Of a stretch of 64,000 nt of DNA, positions 52,828 through 60,440 are shown in pieces. The stretch is from NCBI RefSeq assembly GCF_000253295.1, contig NC_015717.1, positions 4,154,001 through 4,218,000 of the forward strand, read 5' to 3'. The stretch is from Hyphomicrobium sp. MC1 (GTDB lineage: Bacteria > Pseudomonadota > Alphaproteobacteria > Rhizobiales > Hyphomicrobiaceae). Both the position numbers and the translations under genes were made by a program. Within the stretch, counting starts at the first letter, position 1. Every line of letters begins with the position of its first letter. The notes under the pieces are model-generated. The model made no database searches, was not told the DNA's origin, and saw only the letters and a list, made by a program, of their open reading frames with translations.

Positions 52828-54018
52828 TCAGGTTCCTGCCTGACCAGCGACCTCGGGAATGGTGACCGCCGAGCGGGCCTTCAATCCCCACGCGGTGGCG
52901 ACGCCAAGAAGCCCCATCGATGCGCCAGCCATCAGCAAAACCCACGTTGATCCCAATCCCGCCAAGCCGATGCCATAGACGACCGGTCCGAAGGCTTGCC
53001 CCAAAAACATGAAGAATGCATGCATGGCGACGGCCGATCCCCTGTTATGGGGAGCTAGTTCCGTCGCCTGCGTCTGCAGCGAGTTATGGATCATGTAGAA
53101 GCCGACACCAACGATGAGGAACGTCGCCATCTCGCGTGGCCACGACGTTCCCAAAGACAGAAGCGCTAGACCAATCCCCGAGACGATGCCGCCCGCGAGG
53201 ATAAGCTTGTAAAATCCAAGCCGGCCGAGCATCAGGCGGACGAGGGCGGTGTAGACGAAGCCGCCAAAACCGAAGCCAGCAAGCACGAAGCCGGCTTCTT
53301 TCAAGCCGCCTGCGCCGCGCTCTTCGAGAAGAATTGCGACGTAGGGAAACAGTCCGAAAATCACGATACCCTCGGCGAAGACTGCAGCGAAGCAGACAAC
53401 CGAGCGTGGATTTGCAAAGACAGCGCGATAGCCGTCGATAAATTCCTTGAGGCTCGGGGCCTGGCGCTGAACGCCGGGAGCCGGGCGCAATTGCCAAAGC
53501 GTGACGACGAATGCAATCAGCGCCAGCGACGTCGCGCCGGCGGTGGCGACACGCCATCCAAACATCGAAGCGATGAGGCCCGAGCCGATCGAGCCCGTTA
53601 ACTGTCCCGCTATGATCGCCGTCAGAACACGCGAGAGCGCAATTTGGCGTTCGGACATCGGAAAGCGATCGCCGACGATGGCAAACGCTAAAGGTATAAT
53701 GCCGCCAGCAGCCGCGCCGCCGACGAGCCGGGCCACGGAAAGCGACGCGAATGTCGGAGCGAGCGCCGAGGCCGCAAGGCACAAGGCGAGCACGGCAAGC
53801 GCGATCTTAATAATGCGAGCCTTGCCAAAGGCATCCCCAAAAGCGCCGAGGACCGGCTGGGCTAGAGCATAGGGAAAGGCATAGAGAGACGCGAGCATCG
53901 CCACCGAGGCTGTGTCAATGGCGAGATCGCGGGCAATATCGGGCACGACGGGATCAACGATCCGCATCGACATCGAGCTGACGAAACAACTGGTGGCCAG
54001 GATGGCGAGAAGGCGCAT
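52828..54018 (-). CDS. MFS transporter
   Basis: This 396-residue membrane protein has about 12 transmembrane helices. The MFS loop motif between helices 2 and 3 is present in relaxed form (GAFGDAFGKARIIKIALAVL), and a second signature follows (ARLVGGAAAGGIIPLAFAIV). It resembles drug or sugar-efflux type MFS proteins (AraJ/NepI-like), but no substrate can be named. It stands between the Anbu operon and fhs, all on the minus strand but with separate gaps of about 140 nt. Confidence 0.85.
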   Translation of the reverse strand: MRLLAILATSCFVSSMSMRIVDPVVPDIARDLAIDTASVAMLASLYAFPYALAQPVLGAFGDAFGKARIIKIALAVLALCLAASALAPTFASLSVARLVGGAAAGGIIPLAFAIVGDRFPMSERQIALSRVLTAIIAGQLTGSIGSGLIASMFGWRVATAGATSLALIAFVVTLWQLRPAPGVQRQAPSLKEFIDGYRAVFANPRSVVCFAAVFAEGIVIFGLFPYVAILLEERGAGGLKEAGFVLAGFGFGGFVYTALVRLMLGRLGFYKLILAGGIVSGIGLALLSLGTSWPREMATFLIVGVGFYMIHNSLQTQATELAPHNRGSAVAMHAFFMFLGQAFGPVVYGIGLAGLGSTWVLLMAGASMGLLGVATAWGLKARSAVTIPEVAGQAGT

Positions 54019-54155
54019 TCGGGATCGATTGTATGGATCGAAAAGTGCGGACTTCCTAACAGAAGCGGGACAGATCGCGGTACGACCTGCCCCGTATGGC
54101 TGATATGTATCAGAATGGGCAACTCCGCTACGCGGAACCTGCCGAATTTCTTGGA

Positions 54156-55832
54156 CTAGAACAGACCCTGGATCTGGCCCTTGTCGTCGAGGCGGATCGA
54201 GTCGGCCGCCGGCACCTTCGGCAGACCCGGCATTGTCATGATCTCGCCGGTGACGACGACGACGAATTCCGCGCCAGCCGAGAGGCGAAGCTCACGGACC
54301 GGGACAATGTGACCGGTCGGCGCGCCGCGCTTCGAGGGGTCGGTTGAGAAGGAGTACTGGGTCTTTGCCATACAGACCGGCAGATGGCCGAAGCCCGCGG
54401 CCTCCAGGTCCTTGAACTGGTTCTCGACGCTGGTGTCGCAGGAAATGTCGGCCGCGCGATAAATTTCGGTTGCGATCGTCTTGACCTTGTCGCGCAGCTT
54501 CATGTTGTCGGGATAAAGCGGCTTGAAGTTCGCCTTGCCCTCATCAATCACCTTAACGACGTGGTTGGCCAGCGCTTCGGTGCCCTTGCCGCCTTCGGCC
54601 CAATGGGTGCACAGGAATGCCTTCGTACCCATGCTCTCGGCGGCCTTCTGCACTTCAGCGATTTCCGCGTCGGTGTCGGTGATGAATTTATTGACCGCGA
54701 CGACGGCCGGAACGCCGAACTTGTTGACGTTCTCGATGTGACGCTTGAGGTTTTCGCAGCCCTTGGCGACGGCAGCGGCATTTTCGGCCTTGAGGTCGTC
54801 CTTGGCGACGCCGCCGTGCATCTTCAGCGCCCGCACCGTTGCAACGATAACGACGACCGATGGCGCGATACCGGCTTTACGGCATTTGATGTCGAAGAAC
54901 TTTTCGGCGCCGAGATCAGCGCCGAAACCGGCTTCGGTCACGACGTAATCAGCGAGCTTCATTGCGGTCTTTGTCGCAAGCACGGAGTTGCAGCCGTGGG
55001 CGATGTTGGCGAACGGGCCGCCGTGGATGAAGACCGGATTGTTTTCGAGCGTCTGCACGAGGTTCGGCTGTAGCGCGTCTTTCAGCAGCACCGTCATGGC
55101 GCCGTCAGCTTTCAAGTCGCGCGCGCGAATGGGCTTCTTGTCGCGGGTGTAGGCGACGATGATGTTACCGAGGCGTGTTTCGAGATCCTTGATGTCGCGC
55201 GACAGGCAGAGGATCGCCATGACTTCCGACGCCACCGTGATGTCGAAGCCATCTTCGCGCGGGAAACCATTCGAGACGCCACCCAGCGAATTGACGATCG
55301 AGCGCAACGCGCGGTCGTTCATGTCGAGGACGCGCTTCCAGCCGATACGGCGCTGGTCGATTCCGAGCGCGTTGCCCCAATAGATGTGGTTGTCGATCAG
55401 CGCCGACAGCAGGTTGTGCGCGCTGGTGATGGCGTGGAAGTCGCCCGTGAAGTGCAGGTTGATGTCTTCCATCGGCACGACCTGGGCGTAGCCGCCGCCC
55501 GCCGCGCCGCCCTTCACGCCGAAGCACGGTCCGAGCGAAGGCTCGCGCAGTGCAGCGATGGCCTTCTTGCCGATATAGTTAAGACCGTCGCTCAGGCCGA
55601 CGGTCGTCGTCGTCTTGCCTTCGCCGGCAGGCGTCGGGCTGATGGCCGTCACGAGGATGACCTTGCCGTCCTTGTTGCCTTCGATCTGCTTGATGTACTC
55701 GGAAGAGACCTTGGCCTTGGTCCAGCCATAGGGAACCAACGCCTCGGCGGGCACACCGACCTTTGCCGCGACTTCGGCGATCGGTTTCAGCTTCGCTTCG
55801 CGCGCAATCTCTATGTCGGACTTCACGGTCAC
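54156..55832 (-). CDS. fhs: Formate-tetrahydrofolate ligase
   Basis: The enzyme activates formate to 10-formyl-tetrahydrofolate with ATP. It feeds C1 units into the serine cycle in methylotrophs, where it is also called FtfL. The 558-residue length is normal. Visible motifs are the P-loop (AISPTPAGEGKTTTTVGLSD), GCNSVLATKTAMKLADYVVT and EAGFGADLGAEKFFDIKCRK. It starts with GTG, with a perfect AGGAGG eight bases upstream. It stands alone, consistent with strong independent expression. Confidence 0.96.
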   Translation of the reverse strand: MTVKSDIEIAREAKLKPIAEVAAKVGVPAEALVPYGWTKAKVSSEYIKQIEGNKDGKVILVTAISPTPAGEGKTTTTVGLSDGLNYIGKKAIAALREPSLGPCFGVKGGAAGGGYAQVVPMEDINLHFTGDFHAITSAHNLLSALIDNHIYWGNALGIDQRRIGWKRVLDMNDRALRSIVNSLGGVSNGFPREDGFDITVASEVMAILCLSRDIKDLETRLGNIIVAYTRDKKPIRARDLKADGAMTVLLKDALQPNLVQTLENNPVFIHGGPFANIAHGCNSVLATKTAMKLADYVVTEAGFGADLGAEKFFDIKCRKAGIAPSVVVIVATVRALKMHGGVAKDDLKAENAAAVAKGCENLKRHIENVNKFGVPAVVAVNKFITDTDAEIAEVQKAAESMGTKAFLCTHWAEGGKGTEALANHVVKVIDEGKANFKPLYPDNMKLRDKVKTIATEIYRAADISCDTSVENQFKDLEAAGFGHLPVCMAKTQYSFSTDPSKRGAPTGHIVPVRELRLSAGAEFVVVVTGEIMTMPGLPKVPAADSIRLDDKGQIQGLF

Positions 55833-56119
55833 GGATTTTTCCTCCTAGAAATCTTTTTTTATTGGGTGAAAAACTTATGTGCTTGGAGCGGATGACGACG
55901 TTCAGTTGTGGTCGTGAAATTGCCAAGCGCCTATGCACGAATCTCGGATAGGTGATCAGCAATATCTATGCGCTGATGCCTCAGTTGGCGCGATGACGCA
56001 AGGTCTACTCAACGTCGCGGGGGTTGTGAATTCTTCGCAAGCGCGATGCCGGATCATGATGCACTGCGATGACGCGGAGCCTGGGGAAACGCTCTCTATA
56101 CGTACGAAGAGGGGAATTC

Positions 56120-57319
56120 GTGTTGCAGGAACGAACAGACCGAATTGCGGACGCGTCCCATGCCGTGCGGCATAAGACTCTCCGGAAACGAATTTACGAA
56201 ATTATCGAAACCGGACAGGGCGACGACAAGGCGAGCAAGCTCTTCGATAGCTTCATTGTCGTTCTTATTCTGCTGAACGTCGCCGCATTCGTCGCCGAAA
56301 CGGTGCCATCGCTTGAGGCTGCTTGGCGGCCCTGGTTTCATTGGTTCGAAGTGTTTTCCGTAGCGATCTTTACTATCGAATACGGGCTCCGACTTTGGAC
56401 TGCTACCGAAGTGCCGTATCTCAACCGAAAGCACCCGTGGAAGGCGCGGCTCAATTTGGCGTGTCATCCCGCGCTGATCATCGATCTGTTGGCATTCCTT
56501 CCATTCTATTTGAGCGCGATCGTGTTGATCGATCTGCGTATCCTCAGAACGCTGCGGCTGTTGCGGTTCTTGAAACTGTCGCGCTACTCGCCGGCGATGT
56601 ACACGCTGATCCGCGTGCTTTCGAACGAGCGCAAGGCGCTAGCGGGCGCTGGCCTGCTTCTGGCAATGGCTCTGCTCTTCTCTGCGACGTTGATGTACTA
56701 CATTGAAGGAAACGCTCAGCCGGATAAATTCGGGACCATTCCAGAAGCAGCCTGGTGGTCGATCGCTACGCTTACGACGGTTGGCTACGGCGACGTGACG
56801 CCCATTACTGCCCTGGGCAAACTCGTTGGTAGCGTCACAATGGTAATGGGTCTTTGTATCCTCGCATTGCCTGTCGCCATCATCTCGACCGGCTTTGCCC
56901 AAGAACTGCAAAGGCGGGACTTCGTGATTTCCTGGTCTTTGATGTCGCGTGTGCCTCTACTGGCGCGTCTCGACGCCAAAGAAGCTTCTGAAATTATGCC
57001 GTTGTTGGAAGCGCACAACCTGCCGCCGAACGTCGAAGTCGTGAAAAAGGGTTCTCCGGGCGACGCTATGTATTTCATCGCGTCGGGACGGCTTGAAAAG
57101 CTCGAGGACGGTCAACGCCACGTCTATTCCGTCGGCGATGTTTTCGGTGTGGAGACGATGTTTGAAAACAGCGCGCATGGAGAGGCTATCATAACGTCGT
57201 CACGGTGCCGCCTGCTGAAGTTGCAGCGCGAGGATTTTCATCGGTTGGCATCGAAGCAGCCGCGTATTGCCTCGCACATCCGCAGGCTTGCGACCGGCGA
57301 TCTCCGTGAGGCCTCCTAG
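56120..57319 (+). CDS. Voltage-gated K+ channel with degenerate cyclic-nucleotide domain
   Basis: This is a six-helix cation channel of about 399 residues. S1 is FDSFIVVLILLNVAAFVAE, S4 has regularly spaced charges (DLRILRTLRLLRFLKLSR), and the selectivity filter is TTVGYGD near residue 218. A C-terminal cyclic-nucleotide-binding-like domain covers about 283-390, but its phosphate-binding loop reads FGVETMFENSAHGEA, lacking the usual GE and Arg that hold the cyclic nucleotide. The GTG at 56,120 has AAGAGGGG in front; an ATG at 56,069 would add 17 residues without a ribosome site. Confidence 0.88.
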   Translation: MLQERTDRIADASHAVRHKTLRKRIYEIIETGQGDDKASKLFDSFIVVLILLNVAAFVAETVPSLEAAWRPWFHWFEVFSVAIFTIEYGLRLWTATEVPYLNRKHPWKARLNLACHPALIIDLLAFLPFYLSAIVLIDLRILRTLRLLRFLKLSRYSPAMYTLIRVLSNERKALAGAGLLLAMALLFSATLMYYIEGNAQPDKFGTIPEAAWWSIATLTTVGYGDVTPITALGKLVGSVTMVMGLCILALPVAIISTGFAQELQRRDFVISWSLMSRVPLLARLDAKEASEIMPLLEAHNLPPNVEVVKKGSPGDAMYFIASGRLEKLEDGQRHVYSVGDVFGVETMFENSAHGEAIITSSRCRLLKLQREDFHRLASKQPRIASHIRRLATGDLREAS

Positions 57320-57352
57320 ACGGCGGGCGATCCAACGCGTCTCGACATAAAA

Positions 57353-57379
57353 AAACAGTGGGCTTGCGGCCCACTGTTT
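57353..57379 (-). terminator. Intrinsic terminator between the K+ channel and small secreted protein genes
   Basis: A perfect 11-bp stem (AAACAGTGGGC/GCCCACTGTTT) with a TTGCG loop lies between the two convergent genes. On the minus strand it runs into seven T, so it ends the small-protein transcript; it may also stop the channel transcript. Confidence 0.85.
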
Positions 57380-57405
57380 CCATGAAACTCGAAATGCTTC
57401 GAGAC

Positions 57406-57567
57406 TTACTTCACGGTGCAGGACTTCGTCTTTTTGTCCCACGTGCCCTTCGCCTTTTTGCAGGCAGCCTTCGTCTTCGGGGCGTCGGCGGCGTTGGCCA
57501 CAACCGGAGCCGCAACCGACAACAGAAGACCGGCCATCACAGCAGCGCTCAAAATCTTGGAAATCAT
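57406..57567 (-). CDS. Small secreted protein of unknown function
   Basis: This 53-residue protein has a signal peptide (ILSAAVMAGLLLSVAAPVVA, cleavage expected around ANA-AD) and a mature part of about 27 residues, Lys-rich with two Cys (AACKKAKGTWDKKTKSCTVK) that could form a disulfide. The start at 57,567 has AGGAGAG at ideal spacing. A strong terminator follows. No function is known to me; the features suggest a periplasmic or secreted peptide. Confidence 0.75.
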   Translation of the reverse strand: MISKILSAAVMAGLLLSVAAPVVANAADAPKTKAACKKAKGTWDKKTKSCTVK

Positions 57568-57787
57568 AAAGTCTCTCCTTCGCATCTCAGCCGGCCATTG
57601 CGGCCGGTCAGCCAAGGCTGAATACGGAAGGTTCTTTGCCGGTTTCTGGCGGCCAGAATACATTTGCGTAAGGTTGCAACGCGCGCTGATCAAATTCGCG
57701 GAAACAGAATGAATTATTGCTTGTGCTCAAGCAGATAATTCTCGCCGAAATTTCAATGGGCGACGACAGCGCAGCAGGCTGAAATAA

Positions 57788-58576
57788 TCAGCCCACGGCT
57801 CTTACGACCAGGACGGTCGCATTATCCTGATATGGCTCACGGATCGCTTCGATCGAGCGAATGATGGCCCTGGCGACCGCCGCCGCGCCGTCTTTCGCGT
57901 AACCCTGGATCAGGCGGGCGATCTCATTCGTTTCGAGAGTCGCTATGCCGTCGCTCGCCAGCACGACATAATCGCCGGGTTCGAGTTTCAACGGCTGGCG
58001 GGAAACGTCCAACAGGTCAATTTCCTCGCCCGTTACGGCTGAGCGCAGCATATGCCGCCGCGGGTCGTGACGTGCCTCTTCGGCCGTCAGCTTGCCTTCG
58101 GCAACCATGCGATCGAGTTCGGGCGCGAGCGAGTGATCCTCGTTCAGAAGCGCGACCTCGCCGCGGCGGAAGAGGAACAGCGGACTGTCCCCGACGCTCA
58201 CCCATTCCACACCGAGCGGACTGAAGGCGGCGCCGATCAGCGTCGAGCCCATCCCGGCGAGCAGCGGGTTCTCTGCAATCTTCGTTGCGAGGGCGGCGTT
58301 GGCGGCCCCCAGCCCGGCAATGAGCCTCTCGCTCACCTCGCCTTTCGCAGCGGAGGCGGATTGCAGGAAATGATCGCACACCATCTGGCTTGCGAGCGCA
58401 CCTCCGGTATGGCCACCCATGCCGTCGGCAAGAACGGCCAAACCGGCGCGGTCGTAGCCCGGCCCTTCGCTCGACAATACGACGGGCTCACCGCCGTCCG
58501 ATAGAAACGCGGCTGTATCTTCCTGATAGTCGCGAGCTCCGCGCGTTGCGGCGACTGCATGCTCGAACGGCGGCAT
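57788..58576 (-). CDS. PP2C-type Ser/Thr protein phosphatase
   Basis: This cytoplasmic metal-dependent phosphatase has 262 residues. The PP2C motifs appear in order: RDYQEDTAAFL, AVLADGMGGHTGGALASQMV, VSVGDSPLFLFRRGEVALLN, GDYVVLASDGIATLETNE and DNATVLVVR, with metal-binding Asp residues in each. It should reverse the action of the kinase at 60,441. The ATG at 58,576 has AAGG upstream; an in-frame TTG at 58,612 would overlap the FHA gene. Confidence 0.92.
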   Translation of the reverse strand: MPPFEHAVAATRGARDYQEDTAAFLSDGGEPVVLSSEGPGYDRAGLAVLADGMGGHTGGALASQMVCDHFLQSASAAKGEVSERLIAGLGAANAALATKIAENPLLAGMGSTLIGAAFSPLGVEWVSVGDSPLFLFRRGEVALLNEDHSLAPELDRMVAEGKLTAEEARHDPRRHMLRSAVTGEEIDLLDVSRQPLKLEPGDYVVLASDGIATLETNEIARLIQGYAKDGAAAVARAIIRSIEAIREPYQDNATVLVVRAVG

Positions 58577-58583
58577 TCGATCC

Positions 58584-59402
58584 TTAAGCTTCGGAAATCT
58601 CTGACCAGTCAAAATCGCTCCCGCAGAACGGCAGGAAAGCGACTTGCGTGCGCCCGAGCGTTATGACGTCCATCGGCTGCAGCGGCACAGGGCCTGCCGG
58701 TCGCTTGTCGTTCACAGAAACGACATTCGTCTTAGCAAGATTTGGCACGAAGAGGAAAGTCCGATCCGTCGAATCATAGCGCAGGTAGGCTTGCGCCTCG
58801 TTCGAGATGGCATCATCGCCGAAATCCAGCGGAATCCGGTTGTCGCGCGAGCGGCCAAGCGTGTTGTTGCCCTCGAAAATCGGGCGAAAAGAGCCAAGGC
58901 CGGGGCCGCCGACAACGATCAGAAAGCCGACGACGGGGTCGCGCTCGAAAACGCCGTGCTCGATTTTCTGCTTGCCCCGCACCAAAACCGTGCGGGCCGG
59001 AGCCTCGGTATCAAGCTCCGCCTCGACTTTCCGGGGTTTCGAAGGTTCGGCACGGAGGACGCGCGTGGTCGGCGGCGAGTCGGCTTCTTTTTCTTTCGGC
59101 AGCCCGAAGCGTTCCGGAATTTTGGGTTCGGGACCGATCCGGGCAAGGCGGGCGGCCTCTTCGGCGCTCAGACTGTCAGATGCCGCTGCCACGGGAACGG
59201 GTTTTGACTCATCGCTCCGAGCGGCCGGAACCGGAGGCAGCGCAACCGGCTGAACCTGAGCGGGGGCCGCGACCGCCGCGGCTGGAGCTGTTTCGTCGCG
59301 ACCGGCAGCCATCAGTGCATCCCTCAATGAGCCCAGAAATTTATGAGGCTTACCGCCCTTCGCTTCGTTGCCTGCGGTGGTCTCGCCCCGTTCGATTGCC
59401 AT
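58584..59402 (-). CDS. FHA-domain protein (soluble)
   Basis: The protein has 272 residues. The N-terminal 150 are Ala/Pro/Glu-rich and probably disordered. The C-terminal part is an FHA domain (about 175-265) with the phosphothreonine-binding features NNTLGRSRDNRIPLDFGDDA and NVVSVNDKRPAGPVPLQPMD. FHA domains recognise phosphorylated kinase targets, fitting the neighbouring kinase and phosphatase. It lies 7 nt upstream of the phosphatase gene, so they form an operon. The ATG at 59,402 is chosen; GTG at 59,408 is possible. Confidence 0.88.
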   Translation of the reverse strand: MAIERGETTAGNEAKGGKPHKFLGSLRDALMAAGRDETAPAAAVAAPAQVQPVALPPVPAARSDESKPVPVAAASDSLSAEEAARLARIGPEPKIPERFGLPKEKEADSPPTTRVLRAEPSKPRKVEAELDTEAPARTVLVRGKQKIEHGVFERDPVVGFLIVVGGPGLGSFRPIFEGNNTLGRSRDNRIPLDFGDDAISNEAQAYLRYDSTDRTFLFVPNLAKTNVVSVNDKRPAGPVPLQPMDVITLGRTQVAFLPFCGSDFDWSEISEA

Positions 59403-59513
59403 CGACACATCTCCCTCTGATTTCGACAGGCGCAGATTTCCGCCGAATCGCGCCGCAGCGTTGAGATACGCATGAACTGGAACCTGGACAGAACCTTGGC
59501 GACAACGCGAGTA

Positions 59514-60182
59514 TTACCTGGCGCCGGCACGAAAACGCAGCTTTCCCGGGCCAAGCTGGATGAGGTCGCCATCGTGGAGGCGGGCTTCGCAGCAGCGGCG
59601 GCCGTTGACGATCAAGCCGTTGCTCTCGACGCCCGTTAAATCGGTGATGAGCCAATCATCGTGATCTTCGCGATGAATGGCAGCGTGATAGCGGTGCACA
59701 TAGCGGCTCGGAATGCGAATGTCGTTATCATCCTCGCGGCCAATTCTCAGCATATCGCGCGGAATTGCGCATCGCATGCCGCGACCGTTCTCGATTTCGA
59801 TAAACGGCATGCGGCGCGGAATGGCCGGCCCGTGCCCGACGTCGGCATCGAAAGCATCGGCGCGGCCGGGCTTTGGCTTGTAGATGCGCGTGGCGTCTTT
59901 TGAACGGGTGAGCGGTTTCGATAGCCGGAGCAAGCCAGCGACGATCGGCAGGGCGATGGCGAGCATCAGGCCAACGGTCAAAGCGGGCGCAACGCGATAG
60001 CTGTCATGAAAAAGAGCGTTGAGGCGCGTCGCGATCGGGCCGGATGAACCAAGCAAATCGTTTGCTGCGCCGTGCGACGACAGCAATGTCAAGACTGCCG
60101 CCGGAACGAGAATCGCCGTACCGGCTATAGCGACTCGTTTCAAACGTGACCGCGCGTGCATCATGATGATTCGGGTTCCCAT
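59514..60182 (-). CDS. Membrane FHA-domain protein
   Basis: The protein has about 222 residues. Two hydrophobic helices in the N-terminal half (VAIAGTAILVPAAVLTLLSS and APALTVGLMLAIALPIVAGL) should place a short loop in the periplasm and the C-terminus in the cytoplasm. Residues about 135-220 form an FHA domain (MLRIGREDDNDIRIPSRYVH, ITDLTGVESNGLIVNGRRCC). It is separated from the soluble FHA gene by 111 nt and divergent from the kinase gene. The start is uncertain; a GTG at 60,239 and ATGs at 60,164 or 60,161 are alternatives. Confidence 0.85.
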   Translation of the reverse strand: MGTRIIMMHARSRLKRVAIAGTAILVPAAVLTLLSSHGAANDLLGSSGPIATRLNALFHDSYRVAPALTVGLMLAIALPIVAGLLRLSKPLTRSKDATRIYKPKPGRADAFDADVGHGPAIPRRMPFIEIENGRGMRCAIPRDMLRIGREDDNDIRIPSRYVHRYHAAIHREDHDDWLITDLTGVESNGLIVNGRRCCEARLHDGDLIQLGPGKLRFRAGAR

Positions 60183-60440
60183 CGCGCCAGGCAGATTTGG
60201 TGAGGAGATGTCGGCGGCAACATGGCTGGAAAGCGACACCGTGAGGATTTATTCATCAGGGGTTCATCACCCGTCGATACGCCACATTCTTGCGCAATGG
60301 GTTCAAAACAGAGACAACAGGGTGCTGGCTCGTTGAGAGGCCAGGACAAAACGCGCAGCTAGCTCCGTAGATCGTTCTGCAGCGAGGTGCAGAACACAGG
60401 ACAGATCATCACCAGCGCGGACGGCCCGCGCACGAGGACA

